Below are positions 1-8,801 of a DNA stretch of 64,000 nt, in pieces. The notes beneath the pieces were generated by a model. The model had not been told where the DNA came from. It saw only the letters and a program-made list of their open reading frames with translations, and did no database searches. Made by a program: the position numbers and the translations under genes. The stretch is from NCBI RefSeq assembly GCF_009258225.1, contig NZ_CP043617.1, positions 1,736,001 to 1,800,000 of the forward strand, in the 5' to 3' direction. How positions within the stretch are numbered: position 1 is the stretch's first letter; each line of letters opens with the position of its first letter. The DNA comes from Sulfurimonas lithotrophica (lineage in GTDB: Bacteria > Campylobacterota > Campylobacteria > Campylobacterales > Sulfurimonadaceae).

Positions 1-342
1 GTTAAAAAAGATGTCGAACTCTTAAGAAGCGTCCATAATCTTGACTATAACACTATACTGCAAAGACTTTGCGGTACTTCACTTTTTGATATATGTGTTC
101 AAATTGCCGATAAATGGGATATGCCTGAAAATATTTCAGAAATCGTATTAAGTTCATCAGGTTTGCATCCATCAAACAACCATGAGATAGATATGCTCGC
201 AAAATGGATGCATCTACTGCTTTTTTATGAGCTATCTCAGCCTATGTTTGTAGAAGCTACTTTAAATGATTTTATAGACTTTCAAATTGATTATGTCTCA
301 GATATATATGAAGAGTTTGCGCAAGTTATGGAGATAGAATGA
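1..342 (+). CDS. HDOD-domain protein, C-terminal part
   Basis: The reading frame is open from the first base of the window, so the gene begins upstream and only about 113 C-terminal residues are seen. The stretch around KWDMPENISEIVLSSSGLH is typical of the HDOD/HD-GYP-related output domain, in which a helix carrying the K-W-x-M/L-P pattern precedes the last helices. HDOD proteins are non-enzymatic signalling or chemotaxis-linked proteins. The stop overlaps the next start by four bases (ATGA), which indicates translational coupling with the STAS/CheX-like gene. The family call is moderate because the N-terminal half is missing. Confidence 0.6.
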   Translation, partial: VKKDVELLRSVHNLDYNTILQRLCGTSLFDICVQIADKWDMPENISEIVLSSSGLHPSNNHEIDMLAKWMHLLLFYELSQPMFVEATLNDFIDFQIDYVSDIYEEFAQVMEIE

Positions 343-1733
343 GAGCATTAGTTAAAAACGGAATCGGTCTTTTTTCTCCTCAAGGTTTTTTGGACGGAGA
401 CAACACTTCAACATTTCTTAGCCTTGAAGATATAGAAGCTACGGTTGAGTTAAATGTTGACATGGTATTGGTATCTTTAAAAAAAGTTATCTTTTTTAAT
501 AAAAACGGCTTGGATGTATTTGTAAAACTTTTTTCAAAAGTAAAACAATCAAAAAGCATAACGGTAGGTTTTTGTGACTTAGACCATAAAAAATATGTAG
601 CTATAACCAAGTTTTATGCAGAAAATACAAATTTTTCTATTTTTAACACTTTTGCGACCGCTTCGCTTTTTTCATCAAGTTTTAAAAACCAAAATAAAAA
701 TGTACTGCTTTTTAGTGAAGACAAATCCCAAAGAACTGCTATGGCAATAGAACTTCACGATGCAGGACACAATCCCGTAGTCTGTCAAACTATGGAAGAA
801 TTTCAAGAAAAAAGTTCTAACAAAAGTGCTTATGATAATATAATCAAAGACACTTATCTTGGACAAATGGGACAAAAAGTAGCTACCCGAGTAACGGGAA
901 ATGCAATAATCTATACAATTTCCGCTTTTTTAGATACGGAGATTGGAAATACGTTTAATATCGCATATCATAAAAACTCACTAAATGTAGGATTTAGACT
1001 TTTTATTTTCGATGCATATAAAGTCGTAAGTATGAATATTCATGCTTTAAACTTCTTTACAAGACTCGCAACAAGTGCAGCCGAATACAACGCTACTATA
1101 TGTTTTGTGGGATTAGATTCTACAAAAGTTCAGGATTCTTTTCAGGAGAACATGGAAGATGCGGGCATTATATTTTATGCTCAAATGGAAGATATACTAG
1201 GAAATAAAAAACTTTTAGAAGAATTAGGCGCAAGCAGTGCCGCTAATATTCAAAATAAAAGAACTTTAAATAAAGCTATAGTTACCAAACTGCCTGATTT
1301 TATAGATGCAACCGTAGCAACGATTGAAATGATGACAAACTCCGAAGCTGCAAAAGAAGCCGTTGAAGTAAATAAGATTGATATTAAAGAAACAGAAGGA
1401 AAAATTGCTTCTTCTATAGGTTTTTACGGAGATATCGACGGTATGGTCGTGCTTGTTTTTCCCAAAGAGATAGCTAAAAAAGCATGTGAACTTTTAATAG
1501 GTGAAAACACCGATGATATTGAGATGATTTTAGATACCTTGGCAGAACTTGTAAATATCGTAGGCGGAAAAGTGAAATCTTTACTTGGAGATCATGGTGT
1601 AAGTGTAAATATAACACTTCCAAGAACTTATCACTCTATCGATGGACTTTTAGAAGTAGCTCAAGATAAAAAAGGTGTACAGGTAGATCTCATCTTTGAT
1701 AACGAGAAATTTTTATTTTTCTTAACTAGATAA
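339..1733 (+). CDS. STAS-like / CheX-like signalling protein
   Basis: A 464-residue cytosolic protein without signal peptide or membrane segments. Residues 1-110 and about 200-300 look like STAS-type alpha/beta folds. Residues about 120-165 (NVLLFSEDKSQRTAMAIEL) resemble a degenerate receiver start. Residues about 310-464 fit the CheC/CheX phosphatase fold, with IGFYGDIDGMVVLVFPKEIA and a DTLAELVNIVGGKVKSLL helix carrying the E..N motif family. A role in chemotaxis or phosphorelay signal termination is inferred. It is translationally coupled to the upstream HDOD gene. The two inner STAS assignments rest on pattern only. Confidence 0.6.
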   Translation: MRALVKNGIGLFSPQGFLDGDNTSTFLSLEDIEATVELNVDMVLVSLKKVIFFNKNGLDVFVKLFSKVKQSKSITVGFCDLDHKKYVAITKFYAENTNFSIFNTFATASLFSSSFKNQNKNVLLFSEDKSQRTAMAIELHDAGHNPVVCQTMEEFQEKSSNKSAYDNIIKDTYLGQMGQKVATRVTGNAIIYTISAFLDTEIGNTFNIAYHKNSLNVGFRLFIFDAYKVVSMNIHALNFFTRLATSAAEYNATICFVGLDSTKVQDSFQENMEDAGIIFYAQMEDILGNKKLLEELGASSAANIQNKRTLNKAIVTKLPDFIDATVATIEMMTNSEAAKEAVEVNKIDIKETEGKIASSIGFYGDIDGMVVLVFPKEIAKKACELLIGENTDDIEMILDTLAELVNIVGGKVKSLLGDHGVSVNITLPRTYHSIDGLLEVAQDKKGVQVDLIFDNEKFLFFLTR

Positions 1734-1780
1734 AAAGACTACTTCGATATAATTCCAAAATAATTCTTAAAAGGTTTATT

Positions 1781-2425
1781 ATGATAAAGGTAGCTCCAAG
1801 TATTTTATCTGCAGATTTTGGGAATCTTCAACATGATGTTGAAGAGATATGTAATGCAGGTTGCGATTTTGTTCATGTAGATGTTATGGATGGGCATTTT
1901 GTACCGAACTTGACAATCGGTCCCGTTGTAGTTTCAAGCGTTGCAAAATGTGCTACAAAACCGCTCGATATTCATCTAATGGTTGAGAACAATACTTTTT
2001 TTGTAGATCTTTTTGCACCTTTAAAACCTGAATATATCTCTTTTCACGTAGAAGAGGAAAAGCATCCTCATCGTTTAATACAAAAAATACGTTCATACGG
2101 CATCAAGCCTGCTATTGTACTAAATCCTCATACACCGCCTGAATCAATAGAATACCTTATTGGGGATTTAGACATGATTTTACTTATGAGTGTAAATCCC
2201 GGCTTTGGAGGGCAAAGCTTCATAGAAAGTGTACTGGCAAAAGCAAAAAAATTAAATGAAATGAGAAATAAATTAAATCCAAATTGTTTAATAGAAGTGG
2301 ACGGAGGAGTTAGCGATAAAAACATACGTTCTTTAAAAGCTGTAGGTGTAGATGTCGTTGTCGCAGGAAGTTATGTCTTTAAACACGATTCAAAAGAAGA
2401 AGCTATAAAGAGTCTGCAGATATAA
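1781..2425 (+). CDS. rpe: Ribulose-phosphate 3-epimerase
   Basis: This 214-residue TIM-barrel enzyme interconverts ribulose 5-phosphate and xylulose 5-phosphate in the pentose phosphate and Calvin routes. Visible signatures are the start MIKVAPSILSADFGNL, the metal-binding HVDVMDGHFVPNLTIGP segment, the MSVNPGFGGQSFI loop and the EVDGGV motif near the C terminus. The length is normal for the family. An AAGG ribosome-binding site lies just upstream and a TATAAT -10-like element sits near 1749. The stop overlaps the trpF start as TAATG, so the two are co-translated. Confidence 0.95.
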   Translation: MIKVAPSILSADFGNLQHDVEEICNAGCDFVHVDVMDGHFVPNLTIGPVVVSSVAKCATKPLDIHLMVENNTFFVDLFAPLKPEYISFHVEEEKHPHRLIQKIRSYGIKPAIVLNPHTPPESIEYLIGDLDMILLMSVNPGFGGQSFIESVLAKAKKLNEMRNKLNPNCLIEVDGGVSDKNIRSLKAVGVDVVVAGSYVFKHDSKEEAIKSLQI

Positions 2426-3009
2426 TGAAATGTAAAATTTGTGGAATAACATCATATGAAGATGCCATGATGGCAATAAAAGCAGGTGCAGATGCACTGG
2501 GATTTGTATTTTACGAAAAATCTCCACGCTATATATCTCCCTCGGATGCAAAAAAAATAATCTCAAAACTTCCGCCGTTTGTTGAAAAAGTAGGCTTGTT
2601 TGTGAATGTAGATGCACAGGTTATAAACTCGTATATTCAAGAATCCGGTTGCACTCTAGCCCAACTTCATTTTGAAGCGACAGACTCAGTTTATGAGCAA
2701 CTTTTTGTACCGTATATAAAAGTAATACGTGCAAAAAACAAAGAGGACATTTTAAAACACTCAGACGAGTATAGACTTGTAGATGCGTATTGTGAAGCAT
2801 ACGGCGGTGCAGGAAAAAGAATAAATACAGAATGGTTTGAGGGAATTGATTGTTCTAAAATAATTTTAGCAGGCGGACTTAGTCCTAATAATGTATCATC
2901 TGTGAAAAAATACGGTTTTTACGGTGTAGATGTTAGTAGCGGAGTTGAGATAAGTCACGGTAAAAAAGACCCTAAAAAAGTAAAAGACTTTATCGACAAT
3001 GCGAAATAA
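2425..3009 (+). CDS. trpF: Phosphoribosylanthranilate isomerase
   Basis: A 194-residue TIM-barrel enzyme of tryptophan synthesis that performs the Amadori rearrangement of N-(5'-phosphoribosyl)anthranilate. Signatures are the N-terminal MKCKICGIT with the catalytic Cys, GADALGFVFYEKSPRYIS, and the C-terminal phosphate-binding segments ILAGGLSPNNV and GVDVSSGVE. It starts inside the rpe stop codon and overlaps the next gene by 11 bases. No other trp genes lie nearby in the window, so the operon is mixed-function, as is usual in this phylum. Confidence 0.95.
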   Translation: MKCKICGITSYEDAMMAIKAGADALGFVFYEKSPRYISPSDAKKIISKLPPFVEKVGLFVNVDAQVINSYIQESGCTLAQLHFEATDSVYEQLFVPYIKVIRAKNKEDILKHSDEYRLVDAYCEAYGGAGKRINTEWFEGIDCSKIILAGGLSPNNVSSVKKYGFYGVDVSSGVEISHGKKDPKKVKDFIDNAK

Positions 3010-3796
3010 AAATTTTATTTTAGACGATAAAAGTATTCATAAACTAGCTAATAAAGGTTTAGCGAGAGAACATCTAAAAGATCAACTTGGAGATGATTTA
3101 GACTTTTTTTTAGAATTATGGAAGTCACAAGGTTTAAGTGTTGAAAAGTATAGAGGTTATTACTATTTTTCTACAAAGCTTTTAAAAATTGAAGATGCTG
3201 AGTTTTGTATAGTTGATATTGAGACAAACGGTTCAAAAATAGAAAAACATCAAATTATTGAAATAGCAGCTCTGAAAATCAAAAATAATAAAATTATAGA
3301 TAGATATGAATCTTTAGTTTATACAAAAGAGATAAATATACATATTACCGAAATAACAGGAATAAAAGCTGATGATACTACAGATGCACCTGATTTGAAA
3401 AAAGTTTTATATGACTTTAAAGAGTTTTTGGGAGATGCAATATTTGTAGCACATGATGTAAAGTTTGACTATAACTTTATATCCTCTAGTATGCAAAAAA
3501 TCGGTTTACCTCCCCTTCTTAACCGCTCACTTTGTTCACTTGATTTGGCACAAAGAAGTATAGTCTCATACAGATACTCCCTCTCTTATCTGAACGAGTA
3601 TTTTAACCTTTACCCTGATGCAACGCATCATAGAGCTATGAGCGATGTTTTAACTACGTATGAGCTATTTAAACTTTGTTTGAAAAATATAGATTCGGAA
3701 ATAAAAACAGTAGAGGATTTAATAAAGTTCTCAAAACACGCAAAAATGCTGAAAAAACCGAAACTTGATCCGCTTTATAAAGAGGAAAAGAAATAA
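2999..3796 (+). CDS. DnaQ-like 3'-5' exonuclease
   Basis: A 265-residue protein with a DEDDh exonuclease domain at about residues 70-235. Exo I is IVDIETNG, exo II is the VAHDVKFDYNF segment, and exo III contains HHRAMSDVLTTYELF with the general-base His. The N-terminal 65 residues are an extra helical region seen in epsilonproteobacterial DnaQ-like proteins. It could be the proofreading epsilon subunit of DNA polymerase III or a stand-alone exonuclease, and the sequence alone does not decide this. It is the last gene of the rpe-trpF run and converges on accA. Confidence 0.85.
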   Translation: MRNKNFILDDKSIHKLANKGLAREHLKDQLGDDLDFFLELWKSQGLSVEKYRGYYYFSTKLLKIEDAEFCIVDIETNGSKIEKHQIIEIAALKIKNNKIIDRYESLVYTKEINIHITEITGIKADDTTDAPDLKKVLYDFKEFLGDAIFVAHDVKFDYNFISSSMQKIGLPPLLNRSLCSLDLAQRSIVSYRYSLSYLNEYFNLYPDATHHRAMSDVLTTYELFKLCLKNIDSEIKTVEDLIKFSKHAKMLKKPKLDPLYKEEKK

Positions 3797-3856
3797 AATG
3801 TTCCATAGGTTCAAGCTAAGGGCAAAAGAAAAATATCTAAAATAAAAGTAGTGATG

Positions 3857-3934
3857 TAATTGCAAGGCGCTTGCGAGGAAGTATACTAATAGTACATGAC
3901 GAGCGAAGCAACGCAGCAAGTGCATTGCTAATTT
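3857..3934. repeat. Imperfect intergenic inverted repeat (REP-like)
   Basis: Between the convergent exonuclease and accA genes lies a G+C-richer stretch. Its arms, 3857-3874 and about 3916-3933, are imperfect inverted copies (roughly 13 of 18 positions pair) around an inner AGTATACT/AGTAC dyad. It is unlike the AT-rich spacers elsewhere in the window. It may be a dispersed palindromic repeat or act as a bidirectional transcription stop. No second copy was seen in this window. Confidence 0.45.
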
Positions 3935-3940
3935 TATTTT

Positions 3941-4876
3941 TTATTCGCTAAAAGCGCCCATACCTGTCAGACGAGCGTAGCGTGCGCTCATACGCTCTTC
4001 TTCTGTCATAGAACGAAGTTTCGCAAGCTCATCTAAAAAGTAATCACCTATAGCTTTTGCGGCGCCGTCACGATCACGATGTGCTCCGATTAAAGGCTCA
4101 TTTATTACATCATCAATTAAATCTAACTTTTTTAAATCTGCAGATGTAATTTTCATAGCTTTAGTTGCATCTTCAACCTTAGCCGGGTCGTTCCATAAAA
4201 TTGCGGAACATCCTTCAGGCGATATAACACTAAATACAGAATAACGCATCATAGCAAACTTATCTGCAACACCGATTGCCAGTGCTCCACCTGAACCACC
4301 TTCACCTATAACGATAGAAATAGTTTCAGTTTTTAGTTCTGACAACTCTAGTAAATTTCTGGCAATAGCCTCAGATTGGTTACGCTCTTCCGCACCGATT
4401 CCAGGGTATGCACCAGGTGTGTCCACAAGGAAAAGAACAGGAATATTAAACTTTTCGGCTAATTTTGCAGCACGCAGGGCTTTTCTGTATCCTTCCGGAT
4501 GCGGCATACCAAAGTTTCTTCTGATTTTATTTTTAGTACCGCGACCTTTTTGCTCACCGATAACCATAACTTTTTCATCGCCTATATATCCAAGATAACA
4601 TAAAATAGCAGGATCGTCACGAAAGTGACGGTCACCATGAATCTCATAATTGTCACGCATAAGCAAATTAATATAATCTAAGGCATACGGTCTGTCTAAG
4701 TGACGAGCCAGTTGAAGTTTTTGAAAGTCTGATAAATTAGTGTAAATTTTCTCAACTGATTTATCAAGATTAGCTTCAAGTTCAACAACTTTATTATCAT
4801 CATGGCGAACACGTGCAGATATAATCTCTTCTTGAATAGATTTTATCTTTTGTTCAAAGTCTAAATAAGTAGCCAA
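3941..4876 (-). CDS. accA: Acetyl-CoA carboxylase carboxyltransferase subunit alpha
   Basis: A 311-residue AccA that, with AccD, moves the carboxyl group from carboxybiotin to acetyl-CoA, making malonyl-CoA for fatty-acid synthesis. Family hallmarks are [40 protein letters not shown], the oxyanion-type [11 protein letters not shown]-like stretch (here [12 protein letters not shown]) and [10 protein letters not shown]. The length matches the family. It follows fabF with a 14-base gap on the same strand and is the last gene of the accA-fabF-acpP-fabG fatty-acid cluster. Confidence 0.97.
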   Translation of the reverse strand: MATYLDFEQKIKSIQEEIISARVRHDDNKVVELEANLDKSVEKIYTNLSDFQKLQLARHLDRPYALDYINLLMRDNYEIHGDRHFRDDPAILCYLGYIGDEKVMVIGEQKGRGTKNKIRRNFGMPHPEGYRKALRAAKLAEKFNIPVLFLVDTPGAYPGIGAEERNQSEAIARNLLELSELKTETISIVIGEGGSGGALAIGVADKFAMMRYSVFSVISPEGCSAILWNDPAKVEDATKAMKITSADLKKLDLIDDVINEPLIGAHRDRDGAAKAIGDYFLDELAKLRSMTEEERMSARYARLTGMGAFSE

Positions 4877-4890
4877 ATTAAATCCTTAAA

Positions 4891-6102
4891 TTAGATTTTT
4901 TGAAAAATCAATACGCCGTTAGTTCCACCAAAACCAAAAGAGTTACTCATAACCGTTTTAAGTTCAGCCTTTCTAGCTTTATTTGGAACATAATCTAAAT
5001 CACAGTTTTCATCAGGTGTCTCATAGTTAATAGTCGGAGGGATAATTCCATCGCGCATAGCCATTAAACACGTAACAGCTTCGATACCCCCTGCTGCACC
5101 TAAACAGTGACCAATTTGACCTTTAATAGAACTCATTGGCGGAGTAGCATCACCTAAAAGCTCTTTAACTGCTGCCGTTTCATTTTTGTCGTTAATAGGC
5201 GTTGATGTACCGTGAGCATTTACATAATCAATTTTCGGTTCACCTGCCATTTTATATGCAGCTTTCATAGCACGAGCCGGACCGTCTAGTGACGGAGTAG
5301 TGATATGATTTGCATCTCCGCTCTCACCAAAACCGATAATCTCTCCGTAAATATTTGCACCGCGCGCGACAGCACTTTCATACTCTTCGAGTACTAATGA
5401 AGCTGCACCCTCACCCATTACAAATCCATCACGATTTGCATCAAACGGACGAGAAGCCCCTTTTGGGTTATCGTTGTTAGTTGAAAGTGCTTTCATAGCG
5501 GCAAATCCACCGACACCTACACCTGTTACGGCACACTCAGCCGAAACAACAAGCATTTTATCTGCACCGTTACACATAATAGTTTTAGCAGCCTCACTTA
5601 CAGCATGAGTACCTGCAGCACATGCAGTTACAGATGAAAGGTTAGGACCTTGTGTCCCATGTTCGATTGAAACAAACCCACCAAGCATATTTACAAGTGC
5701 ACCTGGGATAAAGAAAGGAGAAATTCTTCTTGGACCGCGAGTTTCTAAAATAACAGAATTTTTTTCGATTGACGGAAGTCCACCGATACCACTTCCTGCA
5801 CTTATACCAAAACGAGTCATATCCGTATCTTCAGGTAGATTTGCATCTTCCATTGCTTCTTTTGCAGCTTTTAGTCCTAAATGGATAAATCTGTCGGCTT
5901 TTTTAACCTCTTTTGGAGGCATAACCTCTGAAGCGTCAAAGTTTTTAACTTCACCGGCAATTTTTACACTGTAATTTTCAGGATCAAATAAAGTTATCGT
6001 ATCAATTCCACATACACCGTCACAAATAGCTTTAAATGCACTCTCTTTATCATTTCCTACAGCGTTAATCATTCCAATACCGGTTACTACAACTCTTCTC
6101 AT
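4891..6102 (-). CDS. fabF: 3-oxoacyl-ACP synthase II (KAS II)
   Basis: A 403-residue condensing enzyme that elongates acyl-ACP with malonyl-ACP. The active-site Cys161 lies in SSVTACAAGTHAV. The two catalytic histidines are in VNAHGTSTPINDKNET and KGQIGHCLGAAGG, and the C-terminal SNSFGFGGTN motif is intact. The start MRRVVVTGIGMINAVG is the standard one. It lies downstream of acpP, separated by a hairpin that probably attenuates transcription, so expression below the acpP level is expected. Confidence 0.97.
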   Translation of the reverse strand: MRRVVVTGIGMINAVGNDKESAFKAICDGVCGIDTITLFDPENYSVKIAGEVKNFDASEVMPPKEVKKADRFIHLGLKAAKEAMEDANLPEDTDMTRFGISAGSGIGGLPSIEKNSVILETRGPRRISPFFIPGALVNMLGGFVSIEHGTQGPNLSSVTACAAGTHAVSEAAKTIMCNGADKMLVVSAECAVTGVGVGGFAAMKALSTNNDNPKGASRPFDANRDGFVMGEGAASLVLEEYESAVARGANIYGEIIGFGESGDANHITTPSLDGPARAMKAAYKMAGEPKIDYVNAHGTSTPINDKNETAAVKELLGDATPPMSSIKGQIGHCLGAAGGIEAVTCLMAMRDGIIPPTINYETPDENCDLDYVPNKARKAELKTVMSNSFGFGGTNGVLIFQKI

Positions 6103-6134
6103 TAAGAACTCCCAAAAAATATAAAATACTTTAT

Positions 6135-6155
6135 AAAACCAAGCTCTAAGCTTGG
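6135..6155 (-). terminator. Hairpin between acpP and fabF
   Basis: On the minus strand, 27 bases after the acpP stop, a 7-bp perfect stem (AGCTTGG against CCAAGCT at 6139-6155, 3-base loop) is followed by a run of T. It has the form of a weak intrinsic terminator that would let part of the transcription continue into fabF. Confidence 0.6.
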
Positions 6156-6182
6156 CTTTAAAAATACTTAAAATATGTTAGA

Positions 6183-6410
6183 TTATTTGCTTTCGATATA
6201 ATCTACTACATCTTTAACAGTTTGAATCTTTTCAGCTTCATCATCTGGAATTTCGATATCAAATTTCTCTTCAAGAGCCATTACTAGTTCAACAACATCA
6301 AGGCTATCAGCACCTAAATCTTCAACGAACTTTGCGTCCTCTTTTACTTCATCAGCGCTAACGCTTAACTGCTCAACTACTACTTCTTTAATATCATCTA
6401 AAAGTGCCAT
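6183..6410 (-). CDS. acpP: Acyl carrier protein
   Basis: A 75-residue acidic four-helix protein that carries acyl chains on 4'-phosphopantetheine. The attachment site is Ser36 in [18 protein letters not shown]. The length, low pI and sequence are typical. It sits between fabG and fabF, the classic arrangement. An intrinsic-terminator-like hairpin follows it. The gap to fabG is 59 bases and contains a TATAAT-like AT-rich stretch that could supply an internal promoter. Confidence 0.98.
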   Translation of the reverse strand: MALLDDIKEVVVEQLSVSADEVKEDAKFVEDLGADSLDVVELVMALEEKFDIEIPDDEAEKIQTVKDVVDYIESK

Positions 6411-6469
6411 TATGACTCCTGTATTTTATTTTATATCGCAATTATAACAAACTTTCCTTAAATGAAAAG

Positions 6470-7216
6470 TTACGCCATATTCATTCCACCGTTAACTTTT
6501 AAAGTTTCGCCAGTGATGTAACTAGAATGATCACTTAATAAAAATGCCGTAGCTTCAGCCACCTCTCTAGCCTCTCCCATGCGGTTCATTGGAATTTTAG
6601 TATTAATACTCTCTTTTACGTCATCACTTAAAACTTCCGTCATCTCTGTAGCTATAAAACCGGGTGTTACGGTATTAAAACGGATACCGCTTGTAGCAGA
6701 TTCTAATGCAAATGATTTACTCATAGCAATTACTCCGCCTTTAGATGCAGCGTAGTTAGTTTGTCCTGCATTACCGGTTTCACCGATAACAGAAGCAATA
6801 TTCACAACTGAACCGAACTTTTGTTTACGCATAATCTTCATAGCTTCACGACAACCTATAAAACAAGATGTTAGGTTTGCATTTATAACACCCATAAAAT
6901 CTTCAGTTTTCATACGAAGTGCTAGTTTATCATTTGTAATACCTGCATTATTTACAAGGTATGAAAGTTCACCGTCACTGTCTTTAATAGTTTTAAATGC
7001 ATCTATAAAGGCAGCTTCATCACTCACGTCAAATCCTATAACCGCAGCTTTTCCGCCGGCAGCTTCTATCTCGTCTTTAACGGTATCTGCAGCCTCTGCA
7101 CCGCTTCTATAGTTAATCCAAACTTTTAAACCAAAACCTGCTAAAGTCTTTGCAATCTCTGCACCAATACCACGGCTTGAACCTGTAACTAAAACATTTT
7201 TTCCTGTAAACTTCAT
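6470..7216 (-). CDS. fabG: 3-oxoacyl-ACP reductase
   Basis: A 248-residue short-chain dehydrogenase that reduces 3-oxoacyl-ACP with NADPH. The nucleotide-binding GSSRGIGAEIA motif is near residue 12. The NNAG motif follows, then the catalytic Ser and YxxxK in NIASVIGETGNAGQTNYAASKGG, and a C-terminal SSYITGETLKVNGGMNMA typical of FabG. Position beside acpP and fabF supports FabG rather than another SDR. Confidence 0.95.
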   Translation of the reverse strand: MKFTGKNVLVTGSSRGIGAEIAKTLAGFGLKVWINYRSGAEAADTVKDEIEAAGGKAAVIGFDVSDEAAFIDAFKTIKDSDGELSYLVNNAGITNDKLALRMKTEDFMGVINANLTSCFIGCREAMKIMRKQKFGSVVNIASVIGETGNAGQTNYAASKGGVIAMSKSFALESATSGIRFNTVTPGFIATEMTEVLSDDVKESINTKIPMNRMGEAREVAEATAFLLSDHSSYITGETLKVNGGMNMA

Positions 7217-7250
7217 ACTTTGATTATCTCCATTTATATTAATTTTATTG

Positions 7251-8726
7251 TTATACTAGACTATGATCCATCTCTGAGGGAATCTCTATATCCATAAGGT
7301 TTAAAACAGTAGGTGCAATATTATTCAATCCGCCTGATTCAACTTTACTTACACCCTCTGCCTCAACAAAACACCATACTTTTCCGACTGTGTGGTTTGT
7401 TAAAACATTTCCCTTATCATCTTTCATCTCTTCACAGTTTCCATGATCGCTTGTCAAGATAAAGGCATAAGCTTTTTCTTTTGCTTTCTCGTAAATCTTA
7501 CCAAGTTGTGCATCTACAGTCTCAACCGCAATTTTTGCCGCTTCAAAATCTCCAGTATGCCCGACCATATCACCGTTTGCAAAGTTTACTACTACAAAAT
7601 CATACTCATCGTCCATAGCTTTTAGAACTACTTCCCCAACCTCATTTGCACTCATATCAGGTTTCATATCGTATGTTTTTACATCAGGGCTAGGTATTAA
7701 AACTCTGGTTTCATTCTCATACGGCTCATCAATTCCACCGTTTAAGAAAAAAGTTACATGGGCATACTTTTCAGTTTCAGCCGTATGAAGTTGTCTTAAA
7801 CCTTTTTGCGATATAACTTCAGCCAAAGTATTTTTCGGCGCTTCTTTTTTAAATAAAACGGGATAAGAAAAACTTTTATCATATTCTGTAATGGTAGTTA
7901 GATTTACATCTAAACGTTTTGTCTCAAAACCGCTAAAAGCACTATCGCCTATAGCAGAAACTATCTCACGCATCCTATCACTTCTAAAGTTTATCGTCAA
8001 AACACTGTCACCATCTTGCATACCCTCATAACCTTCAAATGCAGTAGGCATTACAAATTCATCCGTATCTCCTAATGCATACGAGTTTCCGATATATCCC
8101 TCGGGAGTATATTGTGTTTTAGGATTGGCATTTACTATAGCATCGTAACCAAGCTGTACTCTCTCCCATCTGTTATCTCTGTCCATAGTATAAAATCTAC
8201 CGCTGATAGACGCAATTTTAACATTTGTATTTGTATGTTTTTCAACAATTTCAAGATATTTTTGGGCTGAAGTCGGGCTTACGTCTCTTCCGTCCGTAAT
8301 AAGATGCAAAAACACCTCTTTATTTTGAGCAGCTGCCAAATCTGCTATACCCATAAAGTGTTCTATGTGAGAGTGTACCCCGCCGTCACTCATAAGTCCT
8401 ATCAGATGCAACCTGTTTGAACTACTTAGCAAAGTTTGAAAAACATCATTATCTTTTAGAGTATTTTCCTGAAGTGAGAGTGAAATCTTTACTAAATCTT
8501 GATACAAAATCCTACCGCTTCCGATGGTCATATGTCCGACCTCAGAATTACCCATTTGACCTTCGGGCAATCCTACACTAAGTCCAAAAGTATCTATCAA
8601 GGAATGCGGTGTATTTGCAAAAAGTTTGTCATAAGTCGGTTTATTTGCATTATAAAAAGCATTGTGCTCAGTTTTGGGACTGTAGCCAATGCCGTCTGTA
8701 ATAACCAATACTGCTTTTTTTGACAA
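7251..8726 (-). CDS. gpmI: 2,3-bisphosphoglycerate-independent phosphoglycerate mutase
   Basis: A 491-residue alkaline-phosphatase-superfamily enzyme that interconverts 3- and 2-phosphoglycerate using two Mn ions. The N terminus KAVLVITDGIGYS carries the first metal Asp, and the catalytic Ser is in GNSEVGHMTIGSGR. The DGRDVSP, GRFYTMDRDNRW and C-terminal TSDHGNCEEM metal-binding motifs are all present. It is the only glycolytic gene in this cluster and is divergent from mraY, with a 75-base spacer between them. Confidence 0.96.
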   Translation of the reverse strand: MSKKAVLVITDGIGYSPKTEHNAFYNANKPTYDKLFANTPHSLIDTFGLSVGLPEGQMGNSEVGHMTIGSGRILYQDLVKISLSLQENTLKDNDVFQTLLSSSNRLHLIGLMSDGGVHSHIEHFMGIADLAAAQNKEVFLHLITDGRDVSPTSAQKYLEIVEKHTNTNVKIASISGRFYTMDRDNRWERVQLGYDAIVNANPKTQYTPEGYIGNSYALGDTDEFVMPTAFEGYEGMQDGDSVLTINFRSDRMREIVSAIGDSAFSGFETKRLDVNLTTITEYDKSFSYPVLFKKEAPKNTLAEVISQKGLRQLHTAETEKYAHVTFFLNGGIDEPYENETRVLIPSPDVKTYDMKPDMSANEVGEVVLKAMDDEYDFVVVNFANGDMVGHTGDFEAAKIAVETVDAQLGKIYEKAKEKAYAFILTSDHGNCEEMKDDKGNVLTNHTVGKVWCFVEAEGVSKVESGGLNNIAPTVLNLMDIEIPSEMDHSLV

Positions 8727-8801
8727 ATTTCATCCTTTAACAAAAATTTTTGTGAGATTATACTATAATCATGCTTTTAATTTAACTAATGGATAATTAA
8801 A

